Assembly: GCA_900618795.1 (NCBI GenBank)
Contig: UYJD01000009.1
Span: forward strand, 124,001-188,000
Length of the DNA: 64,000 bases
Direction: 5' to 3'
Source: Cyanodermella asteris
Taxonomy: Eukaryota > Ascomycota > Lecanoromycetes > Ostropales > Stictidaceae
Of this stretch, positions 19,445 to 30,829 are shown piece by piece. The first letter of the stretch is position 1, and the number at the start of each line of letters is the position of its first letter. Position numbers and translations under genes: made by a program. A model generated the notes under the pieces. The model saw only the letters and a program-made list of their open reading frames with translations, was not told where the DNA came from and searched no databases.

Positions 19445-22400
19445 ATGGCTCTACGAGCGCTGGTGAAAGAGCAACACGGCCAGCGCGCGCTTGCGCTCGA
19501 ATCCGAGAACCATGTTCTCGTACTGCGCCATAATCCCAGCAGGGATGAGCTCAGCTCCCAGAGCTCAGCCGGACCTTCCAAATGTATCGTTGACTTCACC
19601 ACAAAGGCCGCGTTCGACAGGGACGCCTTCAAGCCACTCAGACCGGGCGGCGTCCATGGAACCCTTGGACTGATCAACCTTGGGGTGGATGTATTTCTGT
19701 GCCTGATTACAGCAGCTTCCGATCGAGCTGAAGTGCGACCTGGTGAAATCATCAGACGGATCATCGATGTAGAATTCTACGGTTTGACGAGAGGCGACTT
19801 TGACCAAGAGATCCACCGCGATCCGTATCTAGAAGATCCCGACGATGCCATGGTTAGCAGTATGGATTACTCAGTCGGAGACCGCAGAGAAGGAGTTGTT
19901 CACCCTTGTCAGGCCCTGAAAAAGCTGCTTTCGGACGGCTCGTTCTATTACAGCCTGACATTTGATCTGACTAGCAGTATGCAACGTCGAGCCGCAGCAG
20001 AGTCTCGTTTTGATATTGACAGCCTAGACCGAGGATACCTATGGAACTCATACATGATCGACCCTTTGATCGGGTTCAGATCTAGGCTAGCAGGACCAGA
20101 GAGGCTTGCACTAGATTCATCGCAGATCATAACCACTGCCATTCGCGGCTTCGTCGAGTCCTATCACATACCCCCATCGCGCTCACCGATCAGAGGTTAT
20201 GCTGCCACGAAGCCTTCGAGACTACTCCTGATTTCCAGATTGTCTTGCAGGCGTGCAGGCACGCGATTCAATGCTCGGGGCATCGACGATGATGGTAACG
20301 TTGCGAACTTTGTCGAGACCGAAACCGTGTACTGGCATCCTTCTGGTCTTTGCTTCTCCTACACTCAGATTCGTGGATCTGTGCCAATCTTCTGGGAACA
20401 GACTGCAGGCTTAGTACCCGCACAGCAAAAGATCCAGATTACGCGATCGAAGGAAGCTACTCAGCCTGCTTTTGACAAACATATGGATGAGCTTGAGCAC
20501 AAGTACGGCTCTGTCCATGTACTCAATCTGCTCGCGCATGGCAAGCCGAGTGAAGATTCACTTTCGCAAGGCTATCACGACCACATCAAAACAAGGCGAG
20601 TCGTACTACACGATGACCTTCTCATGGCAACACATTACGACTTTCACAGCGAGACCAGCGGAGCAGATGGCTATATGGCTGCGAATGCAATCCGCAACGA
20701 GTTGCATGATCGAGCGGAATCAATGGCATATTTCCTGTCCGATCGTGTTCTGGATGGGCATGTAGCAGTGGTGTTGCAGCAGCAGGGCGTTTTCCGCACG
20801 AACTGTCTGGATTGTCTAGACCGTACTAATCTCGTCCAGACTATCTTGAGTGAAAAGGCATTAGAGATATTTCTCGAACATCGACAAGAGCGCGCACTGT
20901 CGGATTTTGTCACAACTCATGGGACGCTGTGGGCAAATAATGGCGACGCTCTGTCAAAGATTTACGCAGGAACAGGCGCACTCAAGTCGTCGTTTACTAG
21001 ACATGGCAAGATGAGCCTGGCAGGCGCCATTGCTGATGCACGCAAAAGCGTCAAGAGGCTGTACGTCAACAACTTTCAGGATACAGCTCGCCAGAATGTG
21101 ATTGACACCTTACTTGGAAGGCTTGTGGACCAGTCTGCTGTATATCTGTACGATCCTGTCAACGAACATGTCAAAGCTGAGCTCGAGAGGAGATATTCGG
21201 AATACACACGTTCGTCTGAGGTGCTGATCTGGACAGGCACCTTCAATTTGAACGGAAAGAATCCAGACAATAGTGACAGTCTTTCGCGCTGGCTCAGACC
21301 ACGCCCTGAGATGGACGGTCCAGAGCCGGACATTTATGTCGTCTCTTTCCAGGAGATCGTTGAGCTCAGCCCACAACAAATCATGTCGACGGATCCGGCT
21401 CAGCTACGTGATTGGGAGCGATCAATAGGGCACAAACTCAATTCGCGCCACAAGGAGGGTAACGCTCAGTACGTTCAGTTGCGAAGTGGGCAGCTCGTCG
21501 GAGCGGCTCTGATCATCTACGTCAAATCCGACCTCCTCTCGTCAATCAAGAACGTAGAGGGAACCAACAAGAAGACCGGGATGTCAGGCATCGCAGGGAA
21601 CAAGGGTGCAGTTGCGATTCGCATGGATATATCTGGTACCCGAGTTTGCTTCATCACAAGTCATTTGGCAGCTGGTCATTCGAACGTCGATGACCGTAAC
21701 CGTGACTATCACACGATAGCTGCTGGGTTGAGGTTTCCTCGAAACAGAAGCATTGATAACCACGACATTGTCATTTGGCTCGGCGACTTCAACTACCGTA
21801 TCAATGGCGAGAATACAAGCGTTCGGCAATTGATCAAGAGCGGCGACTTGGACACTCTTTATCATCACGATCAACTGAACGCTGCCATGAGCAATGCAGC
21901 GGCGTTTCCTTACTATTCCGAAGGCACGATCAACTTCCCTCCTACATACAAGTACGACAATGGCACAGAAAACTACGACTCGTCTGATAAGCAGAGAATA
22001 CCTGCGTGGTGTGATCGTATACTGTACAAAGGCAAAGGTATCCGACAGTTGACCTACGATACGGCGCCGCTTTTCTTCTCGGACCATCGGCCCGTCTACT
22101 CACATTTCCGGTGTACAGTCGCCATCGTTAATGACGAGAAGAAGAATGCTCTGTTGAACGAACTGTATCACAACAGTCGTCACAATGTTGCAAGTACGAA
22201 CGGCGATCTCCGGACGGGCGACCTTCTCGACGACTGGAGCACAATCGAAGCTCCTGCACCTGGTCTGGGAGGAGAATTCGAGCCAACTAACCAGAAGAAA
22301 TGGTGGTTGCGAGACGGCTTAGCAGCGCGTTCATACGTCGGAGAGAAACATCAGGGCATGGTTCCGAATCCTAATCGACCCGTCAATCCCTTTTCGCCAA

Positions 22401-22777
22401 GTGACGAGCCCGACTGGATCGAAGTATCATACAGCAACCCCAGCAGTCGACAAAGCCACGAAACGTACCGGGTAGGACAGGAAGGAGTGCAAAGAGTGGC
22501 TTCGATCAAACGCAAACCGGCACCGGCTGTGCCAAAGAAACCGGCCGCTTTGACGAAAGCCGAACCAGCCCTGCCTCCTCGATCTTCACACCGCGAATCG
22601 GAAAGAGGACTCCTTGAAGAGCTTTCGCAGACCCTTCCCAGCTTGCCACCCCGACCAAGTAACGACAATAGCGCGGTGGCGTCGAGCAACGAGTCCGGCA
22701 GGGACCTCCTGTCGTTTGACGAAGACGATCAACTTGGCAATATCCCAAGCCTAGTGCCTTCACGACCAGGGAGGTAG
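19445..22777 (+). CDS. Synaptojanin-type polyphosphatidylinositol phosphatase (Sac1 + 5-phosphatase)
   Basis: A 1110-residue single-exon homologue of yeast Inp51/52/53. It should remove phosphate from PI4P/PI3P (Sac1 domain) and the 5-phosphate from PI(4,5)P2 at endocytic and Golgi membranes. The Sac1 domain covers about residues 60-540 and keeps the CX5R catalytic loop RTNCLDCLDRTN (Cys454, Arg460), so unlike Inp51 its Sac1 active site looks intact. The 5-phosphatase domain (about 590-900) has the family motifs WLGDFNYRI (near 778), PAWCDRIL and SDHRPVYSHF. The tail is proline-rich (KRKPAPAVPKKPAAL, ALPPRSS, LPSLPPRP), suitable for SH3 partners in endocytosis. The stop is about 70 bp from that of convergent AP-3 delta. 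Confidence 0.94.
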   Translation: MALRALVKEQHGQRALALESENHVLVLRHNPSRDELSSQSSAGPSKCIVDFTTKAAFDRDAFKPLRPGGVHGTLGLINLGVDVFLCLITAASDRAEVRPGEIIRRIIDVEFYGLTRGDFDQEIHRDPYLEDPDDAMVSSMDYSVGDRREGVVHPCQALKKLLSDGSFYYSLTFDLTSSMQRRAAAESRFDIDSLDRGYLWNSYMIDPLIGFRSRLAGPERLALDSSQIITTAIRGFVESYHIPPSRSPIRGYAATKPSRLLLISRLSCRRAGTRFNARGIDDDGNVANFVETETVYWHPSGLCFSYTQIRGSVPIFWEQTAGLVPAQQKIQITRSKEATQPAFDKHMDELEHKYGSVHVLNLLAHGKPSEDSLSQGYHDHIKTRRVVLHDDLLMATHYDFHSETSGADGYMAANAIRNELHDRAESMAYFLSDRVLDGHVAVVLQQQGVFRTNCLDCLDRTNLVQTILSEKALEIFLEHRQERALSDFVTTHGTLWANNGDALSKIYAGTGALKSSFTRHGKMSLAGAIADARKSVKRLYVNNFQDTARQNVIDTLLGRLVDQSAVYLYDPVNEHVKAELERRYSEYTRSSEVLIWTGTFNLNGKNPDNSDSLSRWLRPRPEMDGPEPDIYVVSFQEIVELSPQQIMSTDPAQLRDWERSIGHKLNSRHKEGNAQYVQLRSGQLVGAALIIYVKSDLLSSIKNVEGTNKKTGMSGIAGNKGAVAIRMDISGTRVCFITSHLAAGHSNVDDRNRDYHTIAAGLRFPRNRSIDNHDIVIWLGDFNYRINGENTSVRQLIKSGDLDTLYHHDQLNAAMSNAAAFPYYSEGTINFPPTYKYDNGTENYDSSDKQRIPAWCDRILYKGKGIRQLTYDTAPLFFSDHRPVYSHFRCTVAIVNDEKKNALLNELYHNSRHNVASTNGDLRTGDLLDDWSTIEAPAPGLGGEFEPTNQKKWWLRDGLAARSYVGEKHQGMVPNPNRPVNPFSPSDEPDWIEVSYSNPSSRQSHETYRVGQEGVQRVASIKRKPAPAVPKKPAALTKAEPALPPRSSHRESERGLLEELSQTLPSLPPRPSNDNSAVASSNESGRDLLSFDEDDQLGNIPSLVPSRPGR

Positions 22778-22846
22778 TGGACAAGTTACCGCGACGAACG
22801 AATTGCACGAAAGCAACGGTTGGATAGCAGAACGACGAAAATAGAT

Positions 22847-25750
22847 TCATGATTGATAACTCTCAACCTGGTCATCATCGGCCTCAGTATCTACCTGGGC
22901 CTCATTTTGTGCCTGAGCCTTGGGCTTCTTCTTTTTCTTACGTCCTTCCGTCTTATCCTTCTTCTTCTTCTTCTTTTTCTTCGTGATGAGTGTACCCTCC
23001 TCGGGTATATCTTCCGCGAGATCGACTTTCTCCTGAGCTCGCTGCATTTCGAGCCTCAGGCGTTCAACTTCGGCAAGGGCCTTCTTCATCTCATCGTCAT
23101 GCATGGAAGTGACTTGCGTCTCGGGCGCCGAAACGCTCAAATTTTGCAAGGAGCTTGCGCCCGGGCTTGAAGATAATGAACCCAGCCCGCTCGAGTCGAT
23201 ACCCAGGAGCGGCCGTGACGACTTGAGCCTCTTCGCGAGCCTGGCGTTTGCCACCATCTGCGCAGATATCCCATTCCCGTTACCCTCATCGAGCGTTTCG
23301 TCCCCCAGAATCTGGGCTCTCGGCTTTGCCTTCTTTGGCTTGCTCTTTTTCGCGCCCAGCCGCTCCGTATCACTTTTGGGCTCCTTAGCACCAATCTCAA
23401 GCTGCATGATCGGTATCGAGTCGATGTCAAATTCCTGGCCGTTGCTGTCTTGAATGATCTCATGAACCGGTGTCGAAATCCCCGAAGACTGTCTGCCCGC
23501 GCCACCAATGTAAAACGGATCGTAGAGCTCACGTTCGCGTTGCTCTTCCATCCCATTGTCGTCTTTGGCCGGTATTTGCCTGTTCGCTGGACCTTCATCA
23601 TAAACCTGATAATCGGGGATTTGGCTGGCCGCTGTCCTGCCAATGGAGCTCTGCCCAGATGTGGGCTCCTTTTCATGGTAGAAAGCTGTCGCAGACGGGA
23701 GTATATGGTCGTCGCGGTCTGCGTCGTCCGAAAATCGAAGTATGTAGGCGAGACTTGCGTTGATAGGTTGGTCAAGGTCAAGGTCGTCCGGTATGGGTAC
23801 TTTTTCTTGAGCAGTCGCAGCAATGGGTTTGAGTTCCTGCCCAGCATATAGAGAAGGTAGGATATCTGCTATCAGTGGAGGGGCAGTGAGTGCATCCTTT
23901 TCATGTTTTGACACAGCAGCCTCAGCCAATCGCATTAGCTCCAGGGCGGTCGACGCTCGCTCTTGGACTTCAATATTGACGTCGAGGATGAATTCTTCCA
24001 GGTAATGCACGACCCGGGCCAAAAGTAATGAGACCATGCTTTGCTTCTGAGGATTCCAATCTGCCAGGTCTGTCGAGAATATGAAACTCAGGACTTTGGG
24101 AATAGCTTGAAGGTATGCACACATCATGTTCGGAGATGGCTTTGACTGAAATGACAGCAAAAGAGCATTGAGTGTATCTTGAGGATCTGGTAGCAATCCA
24201 GCATACTCACCAACAATGAACGCAGCGTGAGCCAACACCGGATATGCACCTGTCCCTGAGCTTCGTACAAGCTCATGATGTCCCAGTGCCGATAGCAAAG
24301 AATTCGATGCTTCCACGGCGTGGACTCTTGCAGCCTGTACACGAGTCGCTACGTTGCGCAACTCGTTACCAATCGACTCATAGATGGAAGATCCGCCAGC
24401 TGAGCTTGAAGGGTCTGCGCTCGACTGCACCACCGGAGCCACCTGAACCAACTGGATCAGGGTATCAAGATACCAATCAAAATCCGAAACGTTTGCATAC
24501 ATATTGCGAGAGCACATTTCCAGGATGCTTTGAGCTAGTCCAATCTGATATTCCCGCAGATCTGGGCTCGTAGAAGGAGTCGAGCCGTCTTCATTTTCCA
24601 CCACGGCGGGATTGCCAAGCCGTAACTGGACGACGAGCTTGTCGACAATTGGAATCAGGGAGTCTGCATCGACCATACCAGTAACCAGAGCAAGTGCTTG
24701 TGTTCGAATAGAGATGTCGTGATCTTCCAAACAGGTCACAATGACATCCTGCTGTGCTGATACCAGCTGCGGGTGAGAAAGCACAATCTTATTGAAGGCA
24801 AGAAGAGCCACATACTTCAGGTTGGAATCATCTTCGATGGCAATCATACCACAAAGCTTGCTTACACAAAGCTCGGCTATCTCGTCACCCTCACGGATGC
24901 CTTGAGCCCCATCCAGTATTCCGCCCTGTATGATGCCATGTATGCACTCATATAATACCGACATGGCAGGTGTTGTGCGGATTAGATTTGTGAGCACCGG
25001 TGCTAGCTTCTTGATCAATCGAGGCTCTAGTGGGGTTAGGGTTGCAAAGAGCTTAATCAGTTTGATAACCATCCAGTTGTTGCCACCATGAATGAGGAGA
25101 TCAAAGAAGCGTGGTGCGAGGGGGAGAAAGTCCTCGGGTCGCCGCCAGACAAGCTCGCAAATGACATTGACAACAGTGGCAGTAACACTCGGGTCTTCAT
25201 CTTCATTTTCCAGTATCTCCTTCATCCTCGGCCACGCCGGCCTCAACGCTTCGGGCCACACCAGTGCCAGTCGATACAAAGTTGTGACGGATTTCTTGCG
25301 CACGTTCGGACTCGAATGCGACATGCGACTCAGAAGGTCCGGAACGACGGCATTAGCCAGACCCGGTGTCACAAGATGTGGAATTGCCACCAGAGGCAGG
25401 GATATCGTGGGAATGTTCGAGGAAGTCACATCCTTTTTCAGTAAGTTGGTAGCCAGCATCAGCACGTCGGTGCTGGGGCCAAAGGTCTGCACAGCACCAA
25501 GATAACCAACCCGCTTCTGGTGGTACTTTGGCGCGGACATGACCTCGAGGATGTTGAACGATGCCCAAGACATGTCGTTACCAAACATCTCGAGATAGAC
25601 CAGTTTCAGTACAGCCGTGGCCTTGAGGTCCATATCGGAACCTCGGATTTCTTTTCGACATTCCCGGATGCAACTGTCGATATACTCCTTCTCCGCACCT
25701 TTGTGGGAGCGTAACCCCTTGATGAGGTCGTACAACGACTTCTCGAACAT
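22847..25750 (-). CDS. apl5: AP-3 adaptor complex subunit delta
   Basis: The large delta subunit of the AP-3 coat, which sorts cargo from the Golgi/endosome to the vacuole. It is a 967-residue single-exon protein beginning MFEKSLYDLIKGLRSHKG, which with KEYIDSCIRECRKEI and LKLVYLEMFGNDMSWASF is the hallmark N-terminus of delta adaptins. HEAT/ARM-type adaptin repeats run to about residue 610. The hinge and C-terminal part is disordered, acidic then Lys-rich: near residue 920 there are two runs of five to eight lysines, a common feature of AP-3 delta. It is divergent from EMC2 and convergent with the synaptojanin gene. Confidence 0.92.
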   Translation of the reverse strand: MFEKSLYDLIKGLRSHKGAEKEYIDSCIRECRKEIRGSDMDLKATAVLKLVYLEMFGNDMSWASFNILEVMSAPKYHQKRVGYLGAVQTFGPSTDVLMLATNLLKKDVTSSNIPTISLPLVAIPHLVTPGLANAVVPDLLSRMSHSSPNVRKKSVTTLYRLALVWPEALRPAWPRMKEILENEDEDPSVTATVVNVICELVWRRPEDFLPLAPRFFDLLIHGGNNWMVIKLIKLFATLTPLEPRLIKKLAPVLTNLIRTTPAMSVLYECIHGIIQGGILDGAQGIREGDEIAELCVSKLCGMIAIEDDSNLKYVALLAFNKIVLSHPQLVSAQQDVIVTCLEDHDISIRTQALALVTGMVDADSLIPIVDKLVVQLRLGNPAVVENEDGSTPSTSPDLREYQIGLAQSILEMCSRNMYANVSDFDWYLDTLIQLVQVAPVVQSSADPSSSAGGSSIYESIGNELRNVATRVQAARVHAVEASNSLLSALGHHELVRSSGTGAYPVLAHAAFIVGEYAGLLPDPQDTLNALLLSFQSKPSPNMMCAYLQAIPKVLSFIFSTDLADWNPQKQSMVSLLLARVVHYLEEFILDVNIEVQERASTALELMRLAEAAVSKHEKDALTAPPLIADILPSLYAGQELKPIAATAQEKVPIPDDLDLDQPINASLAYILRFSDDADRDDHILPSATAFYHEKEPTSGQSSIGRTAASQIPDYQVYDEGPANRQIPAKDDNGMEEQRERELYDPFYIGGAGRQSSGISTPVHEIIQDSNGQEFDIDSIPIMQLEIGAKEPKSDTERLGAKKSKPKKAKPRAQILGDETLDEGNGNGISAQMVANARLAKRLKSSRPLLGIDSSGLGSLSSSPGASSLQNLSVSAPETQVTSMHDDEMKKALAEVERLRLEMQRAQEKVDLAEDIPEEGTLITKKKKKKKKDKTEGRKKKKKPKAQAQNEAQVDTEADDDQVESYQS

Positions 25751-26515
25751 TGTGGAGTCGGAAGTTCAGTCTCGGCCGAGGGCTGAGTCGAGGCTGTCAA
25801 ATACAAATCTGTGGCAATACCAGATGGTAAAGAATTATCCTCGTTGCTAAACGTCGATCTGAATGGATAGTCCATGCATCGCGGCCGTAGGAATGTGCTC
25901 ACGGAAAGTCCCAATCAAGGATCGCTTGGAGGTTCTCGGCGTCGGGAGCAGTTGCGACGTTAAATCATTTGCCGTATATCAGAAGCAACAAGGAATTCTG
26001 GCCGGATTGAACATGACGATCGACGGTGAATGCTGCCACGGCCTTACAGTAGAGATGGGATTGATTGAACGAAGAGCGAGGGGTGCCTGCCAAGAGTCAC
26101 GAGCAAGAGGCCGAGCACCGTTATTGTCCACCTGATCCGTAAGCCGCTGGATGCAAGCCAGTCGAGATGAGACCGTCCGAGGCAGAAGAGCCGGCTATAA
26201 GCAGGAATCACGAATCAGCGGACGATGGCGACGAGCATTCAGAATGAAGGAAGGTCATGTGACGTTTGCGCCATCCGTGGTGGCTGATGTGACAGTGCTT
26301 GGCGCTAACAGCTCGTTATGGCTCGTGTCAATTGCCTAACTACATGTGTCCAGCGGCTCACGTCTGCGCATTCGATATTCTGCGAAAACTAAGTCAAGCT
26401 TCTACCATCGCCTCAGTTCTCGAGGATTGTGTTCCGCTATCTGTACAGCCGTAAGAGTTACGACTGAGATTGATTCCGGACCGAAGAACAGGTTCGACAA
26501 GCTTCACAGACCGCG
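25751..26515. promoter_or_regulatory. Divergent promoter region, AP-3 delta / EMC2
   Basis: About 765 bp between divergent start codons, presumably with both promoters. Short frames here look non-coding. No repeat or RNA gene seen. Confidence 0.55.
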
Positions 26516-27529
26516 ATGGCGCCCGATATACTGCATCACTCTCAGGCTGTCGCCGTGGAGCTAGGGCCCGGAAGCTCTCTGTCTTCGATCCCGTTCGTTC
26601 CCAAACAGGAGAGTGCAGAACAATGGCTAAAATATGAACATCTTTTCTATTCTTGCCTGACCACCGGTGACGACAAATCTGCATCCCTGTGCCTCGAGCG
26701 TCTCGAGTCACGGTTTGACACCAACAACGACAAGGTGAGGAGCCTGCGAGGTATTTACGAGGAGGCCCAGATAGATGGGCGCAAGGCGGAGGAGCTTTTG
26801 CGACTCTACGAGAAAGAACTAGCCACCGGAACAGCAAATATTGTAAGTCGAGCCCAACGGAGCAAAGCACGGAATGGCTAATATCACAGCCTCTTGCCAA
26901 ACGACGTATCAGCCTTCTGAAAAGCCTTGGCAGGGAAAACGAAGCCATCAGCGCGCTGAACACGCTCCTTGAGACCTCACCGACCGACATTGAAGCATGG
27001 GCGGAGCTTGCGGAAATCTATGTCAACCTCAAGCTTCATGCACAAGCTTTGTACTGCCTTGGAGAAGTTTTGCTCGTGCAAACCAATGCCTGGAGTGTAG
27101 GTCGGTCTGTGTCGGCAAGACATCATTCGCTGACAATGTAGGTGCATGCAAGATACGGCGAAGTCTGTCTGATGTCGTGTTCCGCCACGGAGGACAAACA
27201 GGTAGTAGCAGAGCGACTTCTTGGGGCACTGCGACACTATTCACGCAGCATGGAACTGTGTAAAGACTATGTCCGAGGTGCTTGTGGGCTAAAGCAGGTG
27301 AGATTGCAGTGGATGGAAGTGTAATTGCTGGTCTGACCCATGGCACTAGACGACCACGCGCATACTCGAGTTGGAACAGAACACTACGGGCTTGTTCGAC
27401 GCGACTACCATGACCGCGGTAACCCGGCTGCATCAACAGACGAATGCGAAGCTTCAGACCATCGTCCGAGCGTATCCGACCAACTGCGAAGCACCAGAGA
27501 TCCTAGCTGCTAGGCTTCTGTTAGACTGA
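26516..27529 (+). CDS. emc2: ER membrane protein complex subunit 2 (EMC2, TPR protein)
   Basis: EMC2 is the cytosolic TPR subunit of the EMC insertase, which places tail-anchored and multi-pass proteins in the ER membrane. Four exons: 26516-26842, 26890-27096, 27142-27297 and 27350-27529. The introns are 47, 45 and 52 nt (GTAAGT..CACAG, GTAGGT..TGTAG, GTGAGA..ACTAG), and the first three exons all end in phase 0. The 289-residue product carries TPR-like helices: SAEQWLKYEHLFYSCLTTGD, then RISLLKSLGRENEAISALN, then IEAWAELAEIYVNLKLHAQA. The LAEIY segment is conserved in EMC2/Oca3 proteins. Length fits the family (about 290-330). Confidence 0.9.
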
Positions 27530-28661
27530 AGAGAGCCCAATTGGCTCCATCTAATGTTCGGAGCTTGGGGGCGTCGACATGCGGCAGCCTGGACCCGGAC
27601 GCTGAGAGGACATTGATAGACGGCAGCACCACGGGATGAGCCCGCCAAGCATAAGTTCAGCTGCAGAAGTGAGTCAGGGAAGTGGAGTGGAGTTTCGGGC
27701 AGCAATTGGGCTCTGTCGTAAGCAGGCTCTGCTCGATAAGGCTGTACAAGGGTGCTAGCACCACGCGACTTTTTCGAAGCCTGACGAAATGGCGTTGTTA
27801 GGATGGCAGATCTGTTGGCGGTTTCGGCGCGCCGGCATCACTTGTTGCTCCCCGGCATCGCGGTCATTCGTCCACCGCAGCCAGGCCCAGCACAGCCAAA
27901 GGGGCCAAGGAGAAGCCTGCAGTGGCGGGAGGCGCGCGTTCGGCACGCAGCCGGGCAAACGCAGCGATTTGCTGGGACTTGATCAGGGGATATGTTGGGG
28001 CGAGACAACAGGACGGGCGTGTTTTTGGAGACGCAGCACGGTAACTGTTTATTGTAGACATGTTGCTGCATGTCGGGCGGGCGCCCGACCAACCAACTAG
28101 ACGAGTACGCTGTTGCCGTTTGAGGCCCGATCTTGGCAGCAGCAGAAAGATGATCATTGCGTCTTGACTGATTTGTGTATGCAAAACATCCGCTATCGCT
28201 GCTAGCACAACTTCTTTTTTGACCCTTCCGAGTTGTACTCGCCGCTGCCCGCCGCCGCCGTTAGCTACAGTCGGCGGCCTCCCTTGTCCTGCGGTCTCTG
28301 CGTTCCATCATCGTCAGCGTCGTCCGAGCGTTTCGCTGCCCAACGGCGTGTTGCCCCGCTCGTGTCCCCCCTTGCCTTGCATTGCTTTGCTTTGCTTGCT
28401 TTACTGCGTCGGCCGATCTTTCTTCTGCCGTCACTGCCATAATCCTACTCCGAGAGAATAACTCAATCGCCTCCGATTGATCGTCCAGAGCCGTCGCCAA
28501 CCACGAGTCATCGCCTTTCGCATCCATATCCTACCTCTCGCATCTCCGGCCAGCACGTCTACTTTGCATCTTGCGATCCATATATACACCCACCACTTCA
28601 GTCGGGTGGCAGACGCTGCGGGCGGATCCTCTCCAAGAAAATAAACAGCAGATGATCGCCT
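27530..28661. other. Intergenic, promoter and pyrimidine-rich leader of the ubiquitin-like-domain gene
   Basis: About 1.1 kb. Frames of 80-115 codons on both strands between 27,750 and 28,530 are mutual shadows with no family signal. 28,210-28,660 is strongly C/T-rich, typical of a fungal 5' leader. No repeat or RNA gene found. Confidence 0.5.
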
Positions 28662-30829
28662 ATGAGTGCCAAGTCCGTCTCTCGTTCTCCGGTCTACTCG
28701 AACCTACAACTAACAATTCAACAGCGACATCACCATCACCATCCCTAGAGCAAAGGCTTCTCGACGGACGGCGCACAGCCCCGAACGCTCCTCCGGGTCG
28801 GACGAGGAGGACTCGTCGGGTACCGGAGTGCACATATCTCCCTCCGCGGCCGACGACAGCCACGGTTTCTCCGACCAGGAAGACAGTCTTGGCGACGAAG
28901 ACAGCTACACGCTTTTGAGCAAAGAGGAGGTTGGTCCCTCGGAGTCTGCCTCCAGGCTCAGCTCAATACCAGACCCAGGTAGATCGCTGCAGTCGCGGCG
29001 ACGACCGTCCCGCAGAGAGGTGGATCACCGTTCACGTCGAAACAATCATCTTACAAGGGCTCGGCGACAGCCCCACCATTCGCCGGAAGACAGCGAAGTG
29101 GGTTCACACGAGGACTTGCTGTACGGGGATGGCGGGCACCCGTACATGCACCCACCACCACCGCGTCCCCGACCAGCTTCATACCACTGGACGCCCCACC
29201 ATAACGGACCCGGGCCTTATGGTCCCAATTATCCACCTCAGGATGGCTACGGTCAACAACCCCCTTCCTATGGGCCTCCAGGCGACCAATTGATGAGAGT
29301 GCGAAACGGCGGCGGGTATGGTGGCACACCTCAGTATTCGCTTCAGCAGTATCAACAGCCAGTGTCACCACCGGTCCAGTCTCCTTATTACAGTGGTGGC
29401 CATGGCGGGCATCCAGGTATGCACGCGGGAATGCCGGCCCCAATGCCTCCCCATGCCGCGGGCTACGGGCAACCGGACATGCTACATCATCAGCCGCCGT
29501 ATATGCAACAGAACATGCCCCCCGGCATGGGTGGTCCAGGCTATTTCCCTCAATACCCGCAGCCATCTCCCTTTGCATTTCAGCAACCCCAGATCATCCC
29601 GGCTCAACCGCAAATACAATACGTTCACGTACCGACGCCGTCACCAGCGCCTCCGCCCGCGTCAGCAAAGTCTACACCAGCTCCGGAGGCCGCGAAGACT
29701 CCTCCTGCTCCGCCGCCGGCTGTTCCGGCGGCAGCACCTGCAGCTCCACCCGAGCCACCCAAGCCCGATCCCGGCCTTGAAGAGCTAAAGCAGATGATCA
29801 TACAAGAAAGGAAAGATCGAGAAGCAAGGGAAGCAAAGCAGAAGGCGGAGGAAGAAGCTAGGATAAAGAAGGCAGAAGAGGACAAAAAGAAGGCAGACGA
29901 GATTGCGGCTGCTGCAAAGGCGGCGGCAGCCAAAGCTAAGAGTGAGGCCGAGAAGACAGCTGCCGAAGAGAGAGAGAAAGCCGCAAAAGCAGCCGCCGAG
30001 GAAGCCGCGAAGATCAAGACAGAGGCTGAAGAAGCCATGAAAAAGGCTGCAGAGCAGGCGGCCGCGGACGCTGCAAAGGCCAAAGAAGAGCATGACGCTG
30101 CTTTGGCTGCTGCTACTGCCCCGCCGATCGAGAAGGCGAAGCCCATCCGATTCAAGGACGCCGTTGGTCGCAAATTCAACTTTCCTTTCCACCTGTGCGC
30201 TACTTGGGAAGGTATGGAGGATTTGATTAAACAAGCCTTCTTGCACGTCGATGTCATCGGGCAGCACGTCGCGGAAGGCCACTACGATTTAATCGGACCT
30301 AATAACGAAATCATCCTGCCCGCAGTCTGGGAAACAGTCATCGAGCCAGATTGGGCCATCACTATGCATATGTGTAAGTATCCAGAGCCGGTCGTGTCGT
30401 TCACCTTTGCACTGCTGACCTCGGCAGGGCCCATTCCCGAACCTGAACCAGAACCTGTGGTGGTCGAAGATCCGCTTTTAGCCGAGCTTGACAAAGCCGT
30501 GGCCAATGCGCAGCTGGATGCCAAAGCCAAGGATGGCAAGAAAGGTAAGGGCAAGTCCAAGGACAAGGGGAAACCCGCGCCACCACCTGCTGTGGTGGAT
30601 GTTGGCGGTCCAGCATTACCGCCCCCTCCTCCTCTCGGCCCCGTGGCTCCGCCTAGCGCTGTGTTAGACGGTCCGACAGGTACGCTGAGTGAACGGTTCA
30701 TAAAACTATTGCTAACTGTCAGCAGGCCCACCCAAGAAAAACACCAAAAAGTCGGGAGGATGGGGTGGCTTCTTCGGTCCACCAAAGCCCAAGCCCAAGC
30801 CCAAGGGTGCCGCGAAAAAGCCAGCGTGA
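28662..30829 (+). CDS. Fungal ubiquitin-like (ULD_2-type) domain protein with Pro-rich and Ala/Lys coiled-coil regions
   Basis: About 671 residues. A Pro/Gly/Tyr/Gln-rich region (about 90-290) is followed by a Pro/Ala stretch and a long Ala/Lys/Glu helix (about 320-470, LEELKQMIIQERKDREAREA onward). A fungal ubiquitin-like domain (about 475-555) starts PIRFKDAVGRKFNFPFHLCA and ends WAITMHMWP. The Lys/Pro-rich tail ends PKGAAKKPA. Clear exons are 28725-30373, 30428-30679 and 30726-30829 (introns GTAAGT..GGCAG and GTACGC..CAGCAG). The first exon is uncertain: the long frame lacks an ATG, so I join ATG 28662 (MSA..) to acceptor 28724 (CTAAC branch) through a weak GTCCGT donor at 28673, the only local solution that keeps phase. 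Function is unknown; an adaptor role is inferred from disorder plus a ubiquitin fold. Confidence 0.8.
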
